Of a stretch of DNA of 64,000 nucleotides, positions 35,248-43,395 are shown one piece after another (positions within the stretch are counted from its first letter, which is position 1; each line of letters begins with the position of its first letter). The DNA is from Brevibacterium oceani (GTDB lineage: Bacteria > Actinomycetota > Actinomycetes > Actinomycetales > Brevibacteriaceae). A model generated the notes under the pieces. That model worked only from the letters and a program-made list of their open reading frames with translations. It was not told where the DNA came from and did not search any database. The translations under genes and the position numbers were made by a program. The DNA is taken from the NCBI RefSeq assembly GCF_013623835.1, contig NZ_JABKDE010000003.1, positions 124,001-188,000 on the forward strand. Direction: 5' to 3'.

Positions 35248-36291
35248 ATGACGTCAATGAGACGACCGAGGTGGAAGCCGCTCATCGCGGGCCTCTCGAT
35301 AAGCCTCCTGCTGCTGAGCGGATGCAATCCCGCACGCAGCGGAGACCAACAGAAATTCGAACTGCGCTTCGCCCATGTCACCTCGGTGGGCACACCGAAG
35401 GGACTGGCCGCAGACTTCTTCGCCGAACAGGTCGAAGAGAAGTCCGGCGGTCGCATCGAGGTCGAGGTGTTCCCGAATTCGGAGCTCTACGGCGACAAGG
35501 ACGAGATGCAGGCCATCCAGTCCAATGCCGTCCAAGTGTTGGCTCCGGCGAGCGCAAAGTTCACGACGATCGCACCGAGCCTGCAGGTGCTCGACCTGCC
35601 GTTCATCTTCGACGATCCGGATGAGATCCCCGAGGTCGCCAGTCCCGATACCGAGATCGGCAAAGCCATCTACGCGAACCCCGATCTCGAAGAGAACGGG
35701 CTCAAAGTCCTCGGCCTGTGGGACTCGGGAATGAAGCAGATCCATTCGAACAACAAGACGCTGGCACCTGCGGATATGAAGGGCAAGAAGTACCGCATCC
35801 AGCCTTCTGACGTGCTGCGCACCCAGTTCGAGACCTGGGGAGGGATTCCGACTCCGCTTGCGTTCGCCGAAGTCTACAGCGGGCTGCAGCAGGGACTCAT
35901 CGATGGAGGCGAGAACACCTACTCGAACATCCAGTCGCAGAACATGCACACCGTCCAGAAGTACGTGACCGAACTCGATCACGGCTACATCGGCTACATC
36001 CTCACGGTGAACAAGCGCTGGTACGACGAACTGCCGGACGACCTGCAGACCGCAGTCGATGAGGCTGCCGACGACGCCAGCGAGTTCAACCGCAAGGAAG
36101 CTCAGAAGGTCAACGAAGAGTCGAAGAAGACCATCGAGGAATCCGGCGGCACGGAGATCGTCATTCCGACCAAGGAAGAGCGCCAAGCCTTCAAGGACAT
36201 GGTCGTGCCGTCCGAATACGAGAAGTACCGCGACGTCATCGGTCCCGAGGTCGTCGACGAGCTCCTCGAACGCAACGAGAAGAGGGGCTGA
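35248..36291 (+). CDS. dctP: TRAP transporter substrate-binding lipoprotein (DctP)
   Basis: A 347-residue DctP-type binding protein. The signal peptide ends in LLLLSGC (lipidated Cys at about 26), fitting a Gram-positive cell. DctP features include FELRFAHVTSVGTPKGLAADFFAE, GGRIEVEVFPNSELYGD and the Arg in KYRIQPSDVLRTQFETWGG with PLAFAEVYSGLQQGLIDGGENT. The Arg binds the carboxylate of the ligand. It would deliver a carboxylate to DctQM for Na+-driven uptake. Its stop overlaps the DctQ start. GGAG precedes the ATG. Confidence 0.93.
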   Translation: MTSMRRPRWKPLIAGLSISLLLLSGCNPARSGDQQKFELRFAHVTSVGTPKGLAADFFAEQVEEKSGGRIEVEVFPNSELYGDKDEMQAIQSNAVQVLAPASAKFTTIAPSLQVLDLPFIFDDPDEIPEVASPDTEIGKAIYANPDLEENGLKVLGLWDSGMKQIHSNNKTLAPADMKGKKYRIQPSDVLRTQFETWGGIPTPLAFAEVYSGLQQGLIDGGENTYSNIQSQNMHTVQKYVTELDHGYIGYILTVNKRWYDELPDDLQTAVDEAADDASEFNRKEAQKVNEESKKTIEESGGTEIVIPTKEERQAFKDMVVPSEYEKYRDVIGPEVVDELLERNEKRG

Positions 36292-36935
36292 TGATGAAGT
36301 CCATCGACAAGTACCTCAGTCGGCTCGAGAACGCCCTCGCCGGCGGCTGCCTCATCGCGGCCACGGCCTTGGCAGTCTTCGCCGTGCTTCTGCGCAACAT
36401 CACCGGTGACGTGCTCTTCTGGTCCGAAGAGGCAGTCATCTACCTCATCATCTTCTCGACGTTCTTCGGCGCCGTCGTCACACTGCGCCACAACGAGCAC
36501 GTCGCGGTCGACATCATGCCGGCTCTGCTCAAGGGCAAGGCGAAGAAGTTCTTCGTCGTGCTCGGCGGACTGGCCACTCTGGTCTACGCGGGCTTCATCG
36601 CCTACCTGTCGTGGGCGCTCATCACCGAACCGTTCTCGCGGACGACGATCACCCCGGCGCTCAAGCTGCCGCTGTGGGTCGTCGAACTCTCGCTGGCGGT
36701 GGGAATGACGCTGTTCTTCATTCGCGCCGTCGAGATGACCGTCCGAGCCCTGCGCACTCCTGCGACGGAACTCGACAAAGATGTCCTCGCCGAGGAGGCC
36801 GCCGCCGTCGGCATCGACGTCGAGGACCTCGCGATCGTCGATGGCGGAGGCGACCGCGCTGACCGCGCGGATCGACGTCCAGGGGACGACCGCCTCGGCG
36901 ATGGCGGAACTGACGAGAAGGGAGGCGATCGCTGA
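36291..36935 (+). CDS. dctQ: TRAP transporter small permease (DctQ)
   Basis: A 214-residue small TRAP permease with four hydrophobic helices in the first 155 residues (LENALAGGCLIAATALAVFAV, WSEEAVIYLIIFSTFFGAVV, ...). The WSEE and LRHNEHVAVDI motifs are typical. Residues after about 160 form a hydrophilic tail rich in Asp, Arg and Gly, longer than usual for DctQ. Two ATG codons (36291 and 36294) compete; both overlap the DctP stop. Its own stop overlaps the DctM start. Confidence 0.92.
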   Translation: MMKSIDKYLSRLENALAGGCLIAATALAVFAVLLRNITGDVLFWSEEAVIYLIIFSTFFGAVVTLRHNEHVAVDIMPALLKGKAKKFFVVLGGLATLVYAGFIAYLSWALITEPFSRTTITPALKLPLWVVELSLAVGMTLFFIRAVEMTVRALRTPATELDKDVLAEEAAAVGIDVEDLAIVDGGGDRADRADRRPGDDRLGDGGTDEKGGDR

Positions 36936-38218
36936 TGTTCGAAGCCACAGTCGTTCTCATCGTCGTCCTCATCGCACTACTCGTCACCTCGGCGCCCATT
37001 GCGGTCGCCTTGGGCCTGACCAGCATCGTCTATTTCTACTACTTCACGCTCATTCCGATGACCCAGGTCTCGGAGCGGCTGTTCAATGCACTGAATTCGT
37101 TCCCGCTCATGGCGATCCCGTTCTTCATCCTCGCGGCGAACATCATGTCCCGCGGCGGGATCTCCCGACGGCTGACCGACTTCGGTGCGGCCATGGTCGG
37201 GCATCTGCGCGGCGGCATGGCGATCACCACGGTGCTCGCGTGCATGTTCTTCGCCGCGGTCTCCGGGTCCTCACCGGCCACGGTCGTCGCGGTCGGTGCG
37301 TTGATGATTCCGGCGATGATCAAGAACGGGTACCCGAAGGAGTTCTCCACGGGACTCGTCGCCACCTCGGGGTCGTTGGGCATCCTCATCCCGCCGTCGA
37401 TTCCGCTCATCGTCTTCGGCATCGCCACCGAGCAGAACATCGGCGACCTGTTCCTCGCAGGCGTCCTGCCGGGCATCCTCGCCGGCGTGATGCTGTTGGG
37501 CATGGCTGTGTTCGTCGCTTGGAAGAAGGGCTACGGTCACGCCGGGGTCGGCTTCCGGATGTCGAACAAGGACAAGTTGAAGGCGTTCCGGGATGCGATT
37601 CTCGCTCTTGCGCTGCCGTTCCTCGTCCTCGGCGGAATCTACTCCGGATGGTTCACCCCCACCGAGGCGGCCGCCGTGGCCGTCGCTTATTCGCTCGTCG
37701 TGTCGCTGCTCATCTACCGCGAGATCAAGATCTCGCAGCTGTGGGAGGTCACGCTGGCGTCGGTGAAGACCTCGGCGATGGTCATGTTCATCATCGCCAA
37801 CGGCATTCTCTTCACCTTCGTGCTCGCCAGTGAGCGGATCCCGGGTCAGATCTCGACGACGATCACCGACTGGGACTTGCAGCCGTGGCAGTTCCTCATC
37901 CTCGTCAACATCCTGCTGCTGTTCGTCGGCTGCGTGATGGAGACGTCCTCGGCAATCCTCATCCTCGCCCCGATCCTGCTGCCGATCGCGATCGAGCTCG
38001 GCATCGATCCGATCCACTTCGGCATCATCGTGGTGATGAACCTAGAGATCGGCATGATCACACCGCCGCTCGGACTCAACCTGTTCGTCGCATCAGGCAT
38101 GTCCGGGATGAGTGTCGTCGGGGTGGCGAAAGCAGCGATCCCGAGTGCGCTCGTGCTGCTGGCGGCACTCGCACTGGTGACGTTCGTGCCGTTCTTCGCG
38201 ACGGCGTTCGTGGGGTAG
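36935..38218 (+). CDS. dctM: TRAP transporter large permease (DctM)
   Basis: A 427-residue DctM subunit with about 12 helices. Family motifs: NSFPLMAIPFFILAANIMSRGG, VSGSSPATVVAVGALMIPAM, GILIPPSIPLIVFG and the C-terminal ITPPLGLNLFVASG. It forms the Na+-coupled channel with DctQ. The three genes overlap and form one operon from the GntR palindrome. It ends 7 bases from the convergent PucR-type gene. Confidence 0.95.
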   Translation: MFEATVVLIVVLIALLVTSAPIAVALGLTSIVYFYYFTLIPMTQVSERLFNALNSFPLMAIPFFILAANIMSRGGISRRLTDFGAAMVGHLRGGMAITTVLACMFFAAVSGSSPATVVAVGALMIPAMIKNGYPKEFSTGLVATSGSLGILIPPSIPLIVFGIATEQNIGDLFLAGVLPGILAGVMLLGMAVFVAWKKGYGHAGVGFRMSNKDKLKAFRDAILALALPFLVLGGIYSGWFTPTEAAAVAVAYSLVVSLLIYREIKISQLWEVTLASVKTSAMVMFIIANGILFTFVLASERIPGQISTTITDWDLQPWQFLILVNILLLFVGCVMETSSAILILAPILLPIAIELGIDPIHFGIIVVMNLEIGMITPPLGLNLFVASGMSGMSVVGVAKAAIPSALVLLAALALVTFVPFFATAFVG

Positions 38219-38224
38219 GTGTCC

Positions 38225-39259
38225 TCACCCCACCGGCCCCGGAAGCTCGAGGACGCGGGAGTTGCGCAGCCTCCACCGCAGCACGCTGGTGCCCAGGCGG
38301 GTGCGGTTGTAGCCGGCGAGCGGATCGTAGCCGAGGCAGCGCTCCATGTATTCGGCTCTGCCCTGCACCGTGCTGTGGTGGAGGCCGAGGCTCCTGGCTG
38401 CCTGTCTGATCGTCGGCGCCTCGAGCACCACTCGCACGGTCGACTCCGCCCACGGCGCGTCCATGAGCTCATCGAGCCTGGCTGCATCGGGATCGTTCGC
38501 ATCGGGAGATTCGGCGAGCAGCTCGACGAGGCCGCCGAAGTTCTCCGCCCGCACCAGACCTTCCTCGGGCGGACGGCTGAGGCGCAGCGCCACTATTGCA
38601 GCCCGCAGCGACCGCGGCAGATCGCCGATCGCCGCAGACCCGCCCAAGCCGGCAGGAGACACAGCCAGGTCCTCTCCGGCCCCGTCCACGATGAGAACCT
38701 GCAAGGTGCCGTATTCGCTGGTGATGACATCGGTCGGCCCCGCTGGACGCCGGTCGAAGACGGCGAACAGCGGGGCTGCGAGCACCCGGTAGCCGGTTCC
38801 CGGCATCAGCCCGAGGCGCAGGGCAGCCGCGGTGCGCTCCTCCGCCGAGGCGGCTGCATCGAGAGCGAGTGCGACGTCACGCGGCGTTTCGATGAGCTGA
38901 CGTTCGAGACCGAACCTCACCCCGATGGCCAACCCGAATCGTTCGAGAATGAGCTCGTCGTTCGGCCCAGCCGCGCCCGACCGCTCGAGCCAGACCTCGG
39001 AGGAATCGGGCAGACTGCGGACGGTCGCCTCGGCGGGTGCATCACCGGCGAGGGTGATGCCCGCCGGATCGACACGCAGCGTCCGACTTCCGTCGCCGCT
39101 GCGGAAACCGGCTGGGCAGCCTGCCAACGCTGCGGCCGCGGCGGCGAGGGCACGGGAGTTGACCTCACCGACCATGAGTTCGTCGAAACAGGCGATGACG
39201 CGCAGGCCCAAGCTCGCCTGCGGATCCAGGTTGGCAATTCTGCCGAGGAGCTCCTGCAC
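38225..39259 (-). CDS. PucR/CdaR-type regulator
   Basis: A 344-residue regulator. Most of the protein is a poorly conserved sensor; the C-terminal 60 residues hold a PucR-type helix-turn-helix (APTIRQAARSLGLHHSTVQGRAEYMERCLGYDP), with the family's usual ending (RTRLGTSVLRWRLRN). Such proteins regulate catabolic genes (purines, GABA, sugar acids). It heads a possible leftward unit only in reverse, since the esterase genes lie upstream of it on the same strand. Its target may be the esterases at 39.3-41.5 kb. Confidence 0.8.
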   Translation of the reverse strand: MQELLGRIANLDPQASLGLRVIACFDELMVGEVNSRALAAAAAALAGCPAGFRSGDGSRTLRVDPAGITLAGDAPAEATVRSLPDSSEVWLERSGAAGPNDELILERFGLAIGVRFGLERQLIETPRDVALALDAAASAEERTAAALRLGLMPGTGYRVLAAPLFAVFDRRPAGPTDVITSEYGTLQVLIVDGAGEDLAVSPAGLGGSAAIGDLPRSLRAAIVALRLSRPPEEGLVRAENFGGLVELLAESPDANDPDAARLDELMDAPWAESTVRVVLEAPTIRQAARSLGLHHSTVQGRAEYMERCLGYDPLAGYNRTRLGTSVLRWRLRNSRVLELPGPVG

Positions 39260-39314
39260 GTCATCGCCTCCTTGCGAGTCGTCGGTGCGGTGCGCTTGTG
39301 CACCGCGATGTGAT

Positions 39315-40496
39315 TCAGTCCTTCAGTGCATCGTAGACCGCGGTCTCCATCTCGAGGTAGCCGCCGACCGATTCCGGGTCGGCGAACGGGAAGATCTGCG
39401 TGGCCCAGTAGCCGCCGATCCGATTCTGCCGGTCGATCCAGTAGTAGAGGTTGGCGAGCCCTGCCCAGGCCACCGCTCCCGCCGGACGACCGGTGGGGGC
39501 GTCCTCTTCGTTGATCATGAAGGTGTATCCCCAGGATTTCGGCATGCCCGGGAAGAACTCGGCATCATTCGACAGGCTCGGGATGACGCCGGGCAGCATT
39601 TTGACCTTGAGATCACCGAGGTGGTTCTGCGTCGCCGACTCCACGGTCTCGGGGCGGAGGACGACGGTGCCGTCATCGGCACGGCCGTCGTTGAGCCACA
39701 TTCGGATGAACGCGAGGTAGTCGCCGACGGTGGAGAAGAGTCCGTGCCCGCCCATCTCCACCTCGGGTTCGGGCAGGAGGAAGTCGGTCGCTGAGAGCCG
39801 CCCCTCGGTGCGCTGGTGCATCGTCGCCTGCCGCTGTGCCATCGACGATGTCGGCCTGAAACTGCTGTCGGTCATGCCCAGCGGGTCGAGCACCCGCTTC
39901 TGCAGCGCTTCGCCCAGTGTGGTGCCGGTGATGCCTTCGATGACCTGACCCACCCAATCGATGTTCGATCCGTACTCCCATTGCGTGCCCGGGTCGAAGA
40001 GCAGCGGCGTCTCCAGTGCTTTCCGGGTGCTCGAGACGATGCTCGGCTGGCCCTGCTCCCTTGCGAGTCGTTCGTACTTCTCGTTGAAGAAGTCGTAGCC
40101 GAAGCCTGCGGTGTGCAGCAGCAGCTGTTTGGTCGTCGGTTCGCTGGCTGGGGCGCGCAGGATCGGTTCCCCACCGGCATCGAAGCCGTCGATGACCCGA
40201 ACCTCGGCCAGCCCCGGTGCGTACTCACGGGCCGGAGCGTCCAGGTCGAGGTCGCCCTGTTCGACCAGTTGCAGCGCAACCGTTCCGGTGAGCGCCTTGG
40301 TGGTGGAGAAGATCATGAACACCGAATCGGTGGTCATCGGCTGCGGGTCGTCGAGGGAGCGGACTCCAGCGGCGGTGAGGCTGATCGTCTCCTCATCCGT
40401 GGTGACGCCGGCGACGACGCCGGGGACCCCACCGCTCTCGACTTTGTGTGCGGCCACTCGAGCGACGGCATCATTGACAGCTCGGTTCTTCGACAT
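39315..40496 (-). CDS. Beta-lactamase-fold serine hydrolase (class C/EstB-like)
   Basis: A 393-residue cytoplasmic serine hydrolase with the class C beta-lactamase fold. Ser64-x-x-Lys67 (STTK) is the nucleophile motif; the Tyr of the second motif is in WEYGSN, and GGHGLFST is typical of EstB-type esterases. There is no signal peptide, which argues against a true beta-lactamase; hydrolysis of small esters is more likely. It is 16 bases downstream of the alpha/beta hydrolase gene, so they are co-transcribed. Confidence 0.87.
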   Translation of the reverse strand: MSKNRAVNDAVARVAAHKVESGGVPGVVAGVTTDEETISLTAAGVRSLDDPQPMTTDSVFMIFSTTKALTGTVALQLVEQGDLDLDAPAREYAPGLAEVRVIDGFDAGGEPILRAPASEPTTKQLLLHTAGFGYDFFNEKYERLAREQGQPSIVSSTRKALETPLLFDPGTQWEYGSNIDWVGQVIEGITGTTLGEALQKRVLDPLGMTDSSFRPTSSMAQRQATMHQRTEGRLSATDFLLPEPEVEMGGHGLFSTVGDYLAFIRMWLNDGRADDGTVVLRPETVESATQNHLGDLKVKMLPGVIPSLSNDAEFFPGMPKSWGYTFMINEEDAPTGRPAGAVAWAGLANLYYWIDRQNRIGGYWATQIFPFADPESVGGYLEMETAVYDALKD

Positions 40497-40512
40497 TGTT
40501 TCTGCCTTTCGG

Positions 40513-41472
40513 TCAGTCGGCCAGGAGCTTCTCGATCCAGGCCGAACGGGTGCTGATCATTCCTTGCGCAAGGTGTGTGTGGGCGGCGAAGATGTCGAAG
40601 GCGTGGAATCCTCCCGGCCAGACGTGCAGCTCCGCCTCGCTGCCGTCGTTCCACAGTGCCGATGCGTAGGCGACGGCTTCGTCACGGAAGATCTCAGCCG
40701 AACCGACGTCGATGTAAGCCGGGGGCAGCGCGCTGAGGTCGGTGGCGCGGGACGGGGCGATGTAGGGCGAGACGGCATCTGTGCGGTAGGCGTCGCCGAG
40801 CATCGCCTGCCAGCCGGTTTCGTTGCTGACTCGGTCCCAGACGCCGATGCCGTCGAACTGGTCGGTCGAGACGGTGATGCCGCGATCGTCGAGCATCGGG
40901 TAGATGAGCAGCTGACCGCGCAGCTTCGGCCCGCGCCGGTCTCGCGCGGCGAGTGCCATACCCGCGGCCAGGCCCCCTCCGGCGCTCGCGCCGGCGACGA
41001 TGAGCCGGTCGAGGTCGATGCCGAGCGCCTCCGCATTCTCCGCCGTCCATTCGAGGCTCGCGTACATGTCCTCGCGGGCCCAAGGGTCCTGATGCTCAGG
41101 GGCGAGACGGTACTCGGGGCAGATGAGCACCGCCCCGGTGCGTTCGACCCAATCGAGGTTGAGTGCGAGTGCACTGAACCGGTCACCGAACATCAGCCCT
41201 CCGGAGTGGGCGTAGACGATCCCCGGACGCCGCCCGTTGTCCCCGCTGCGCCGGAAGACGGAGACGGTGATCGGCTCGCCGAGGTGCCCGGGCACCTGGT
41301 GCTCCGAGTGCTTTACTCGGCGCCCGCTGAGGATGTCGGCCAGCGGCTCCGAGGCGTAGGAGGAGCGCATGAAGTCAATGAGCGAGGGCGTGATGGTCGG
41401 CGGAAAGACCCCACCCACGACGGACAGGCTCGCGGCGAGCTCCGCATCGAAGGGTGACCGTCGTTGTGTCAT
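40513..41472 (-). CDS. Alpha/beta hydrolase, HSL-family esterase
   Basis: A 319-residue hormone-sensitive-lipase-type esterase. The oxyanion motif reads HSGGLMFGD (HGGG in most members) and the nucleophile elbow [11 protein letters not shown] (usually GDSAGG). Asp and His are expected in [15 protein letters not shown] and WPGGFHAFD. It is cytoplasmic. It leads a two-gene unit with the EstB-like esterase, giving two ester hydrolases with different folds side by side. Confidence 0.9.
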   Translation of the reverse strand: MTQRRSPFDAELAASLSVVGGVFPPTITPSLIDFMRSSYASEPLADILSGRRVKHSEHQVPGHLGEPITVSVFRRSGDNGRRPGIVYAHSGGLMFGDRFSALALNLDWVERTGAVLICPEYRLAPEHQDPWAREDMYASLEWTAENAEALGIDLDRLIVAGASAGGGLAAGMALAARDRRGPKLRGQLLIYPMLDDRGITVSTDQFDGIGVWDRVSNETGWQAMLGDAYRTDAVSPYIAPSRATDLSALPPAYIDVGSAEIFRDEAVAYASALWNDGSEAELHVWPGGFHAFDIFAAHTHLAQGMISTRSAWIEKLLAD

Positions 41473-41539
41473 GTCTCCCAGTATGACGACCCGCGACCGG
41501 GCACACTACCGCCACGACAACGCGATTGCGGTCGCCTCA

Positions 41540-41555
41540 CCCGACAGTTGTCGGG
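41540..41555 (-). terminator. Hairpin after the ABC transporter genes
   Basis: CCCGAC-AGTT-GTCGGG, 6-bp GC-rich stem with a 4-base loop, in the gap 74 bases beyond the stop of the leftward ABC gene and upstream of the esterase start. It may end the ABC operon; no clear T-run. Confidence 0.45.
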
Positions 41556-41612
41556 CTCGCCCGGCTCGAGCCTGAGTCGGCCGAGCGACGGGCCCCTGCA
41601 GCCCGGCTCGAC

Positions 41613-41646
41613 CCCTCGTCGTGCGAACTCAACCCTCGTCGTGCGA
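41613..41646. repeat. 14-bp direct repeat at the ABC gene 3' end
   Basis: CCCTCGTCGTGCGA occurs at 41613-41626 and again at 41633-41646. The second copy encodes the last residues of the ABC protein (SHDEG) and the first lies just past the stop, as if a small slippage duplication extended or shortened the gene end. Confidence 0.7.
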
Positions 41647-43395
41647 CTCCTGCGCAGACCGTCCCCGGCACCACGCGGTCCACAGTCGCTGGTAGATGCC
41701 GTCAGCGGCGATGAGTTCCTCGTGCCGGCCGGATTCTGCGATGTGCCCGGCCTCCATGACAATGATTCGGTCGCAGGCGGCGGCCTGCGAGAGTCGGTGG
41801 GCGATGACCAGTCCGGTCCGTCCGGAGAGGGCGGCCTCGGCGGCGAGGTCGAGCACATCGGCGTGGGCCGATCCCGCCTCGGCAGTCGCCTCGTCGAGGA
41901 TCGCGAGTTCGGGGTCGGTGAGCACGATGCGTGCGAGCGCGAGCTGCTGTGCCTGGGCGGCCGTGAGCTCGGTGCCGCGGGGTCCGACTTCGGAGTCGAG
42001 TCCCTCGGGCAGCATGTCGAGCAGCCGGTCGGCCCCGACCGCGGTGAGCGCTGATCGGATCTCGGCGTCCTTCGCATCAGGTGCGGCCAAGGTGAGGTTC
42101 TCCCGCAGGGTCGTGGCGAAGACGTGGCCTTCCTGGGTGACGAGTGCCGTGTTCACCGGCGTGCGCACACTCCCGCTCAGGGGGGCGTGGATGCCGGCGA
42201 TGAGCGCGGCCATGGTCGTCTTCCCTGCGCCCGAGGCGCCGACGATCGCGACCCGCTCCCCTGGTTCGATCTGCAGGTCGAGGTTGTCGATGACGAGCGC
42301 GGAATCGTCGTATCCGAAGCTCACCTTGCGCAGGCTGACCGCACCCGACCGGGCCGCTGCTAGCTCTTCGGTCGCCGCGGCAGGACCCTCCTCCGAGGCG
42401 GTGATGACGCCGACTATGCGGGCCAGAGAGGCGAGGACGGATTGCAGAGTGTCGACGACGAGGAGCAGCTGGTTGATCGGGCCGAGGAGACGGAGGAAGA
42501 GGAGCATCGCCGCGGTCGCCGCCCCGACGGTGGACAGCCCGGCCCGGTTGAGCCAGAAGCCGATGACGAGGATCGCGGCCATGCCGAGGAACTCGGCGAT
42601 GTTGAGTCTGCCGAAGAACATGTTCTGCACGGTCCTCGCCCGCAGCGAGTGGCCGACCACCTGCCAGGAGGCCGCCATCGTCCGGGCATGCCTGTGCTGA
42701 TCGAGGCGCAGCCCGAGCACGGTGTCATGGCCCCGCTGGGATTCGGTGATCGCCTGCGCGCGACCGCTCATCGCCGTCCGCTCCGCCCGGTAGACGACCG
42801 GCCCGGTACGCAGGTACCACCGCAGGGTGACCACGTAGACCGGCACGACGGCCAGCAGCGTGAGCCCGTACCAGGGATCGAGTGCCGTCATCCCGGCGAA
42901 GGTGACGATGATGGTGAAGGCGACGGTGGTGAACACGGGGATGATCTGCGGCGCCGCATCGGCCACCTGGGAGACATCGTCACTCGACCGTGAGATGAGG
43001 TCGCCGGTGCCGGCGGTCTCGACCGTCCCCTGCGGCAGTTCGAGTGCCTCTTCGACAAGGCTCTCGCGCAGTTCTGCGAGCATCGCGTGATACGACCGGG
43101 AGGCGAGGACGACCGTGACCGCGGCGCCCACGGCCCCGAGGAACGCAGCGAGGACCATGACCCCCAGAGCCCAGAACACCGTCGCCAGATCAGCGGTGCC
43201 GGCCTGCACACGATCGACGAGAGTGCCGATCACTGCAGGCGGAACGAGCCCTGCTGCGGCACTGACCGTACCGAGGATGACGACGCCGAGCAGCACGAGG
43301 CGGCGCCCGCGGCTGAGCGCGGAGATGGTGCGCCGGGTCGTGCGCCAATCGGCGATGGGCAGGCCCTGCGCCGATCGATCGTCGACGGCGCTCAT
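41629..43395 (-). CDS. ABC transporter, exporter-fold permease-ATPase fusion (siderophore importer-like), subunit with intact Walker motifs
   Basis: A 588-residue half-transporter: six-helix domain (about 30-320) then an ATPase domain. Walker A GASGAGKTT and Walker B LAILDEAT are intact. The signature motif, however, reads LTAAQAQQ instead of LSGGQ. Its start overlaps the stop of the partner gene by 4 bases, so the two form a heterodimer. With a siderophore-binding lipoprotein and AraC gene next door, an IrtAB/YbtPQ-like iron-siderophore importer is more likely than a drug exporter (inference). Confidence 0.9.
   Translation of the reverse strand: MSAVDDRSAQGLPIADWRTTRRTISALSRGRRLVLLGVVILGTVSAAAGLVPPAVIGTLVDRVQAGTADLATVFWALGVMVLAAFLGAVGAAVTVVLASRSYHAMLAELRESLVEEALELPQGTVETAGTGDLISRSSDDVSQVADAAPQIIPVFTTVAFTIIVTFAGMTALDPWYGLTLLAVVPVYVVTLRWYLRTGPVVYRAERTAMSGRAQAITESQRGHDTVLGLRLDQHRHARTMAASWQVVGHSLRARTVQNMFFGRLNIAEFLGMAAILVIGFWLNRAGLSTVGAATAAMLLFLRLLGPINQLLLVVDTLQSVLASLARIVGVITASEEGPAAATEELAAARSGAVSLRKVSFGYDDSALVIDNLDLQIEPGERVAIVGASGAGKTTMAALIAGIHAPLSGSVRTPVNTALVTQEGHVFATTLRENLTLAAPDAKDAEIRSALTAVGADRLLDMLPEGLDSEVGPRGTELTAAQAQQLALARIVLTDPELAILDEATAEAGSAHADVLDLAAEAALSGRTGLVIAHRLSQAAACDRIIVMEAGHIAESGRHEELIAADGIYQRLWTAWCRGRSAQESHDEG

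Noticed and set aside
39315..40496. Class C beta-lactamase (antibiotic resistance)
   Set aside because: The STTK motif is shared with EstB esterases, there is no signal peptide, and the gene is coupled to another esterase.
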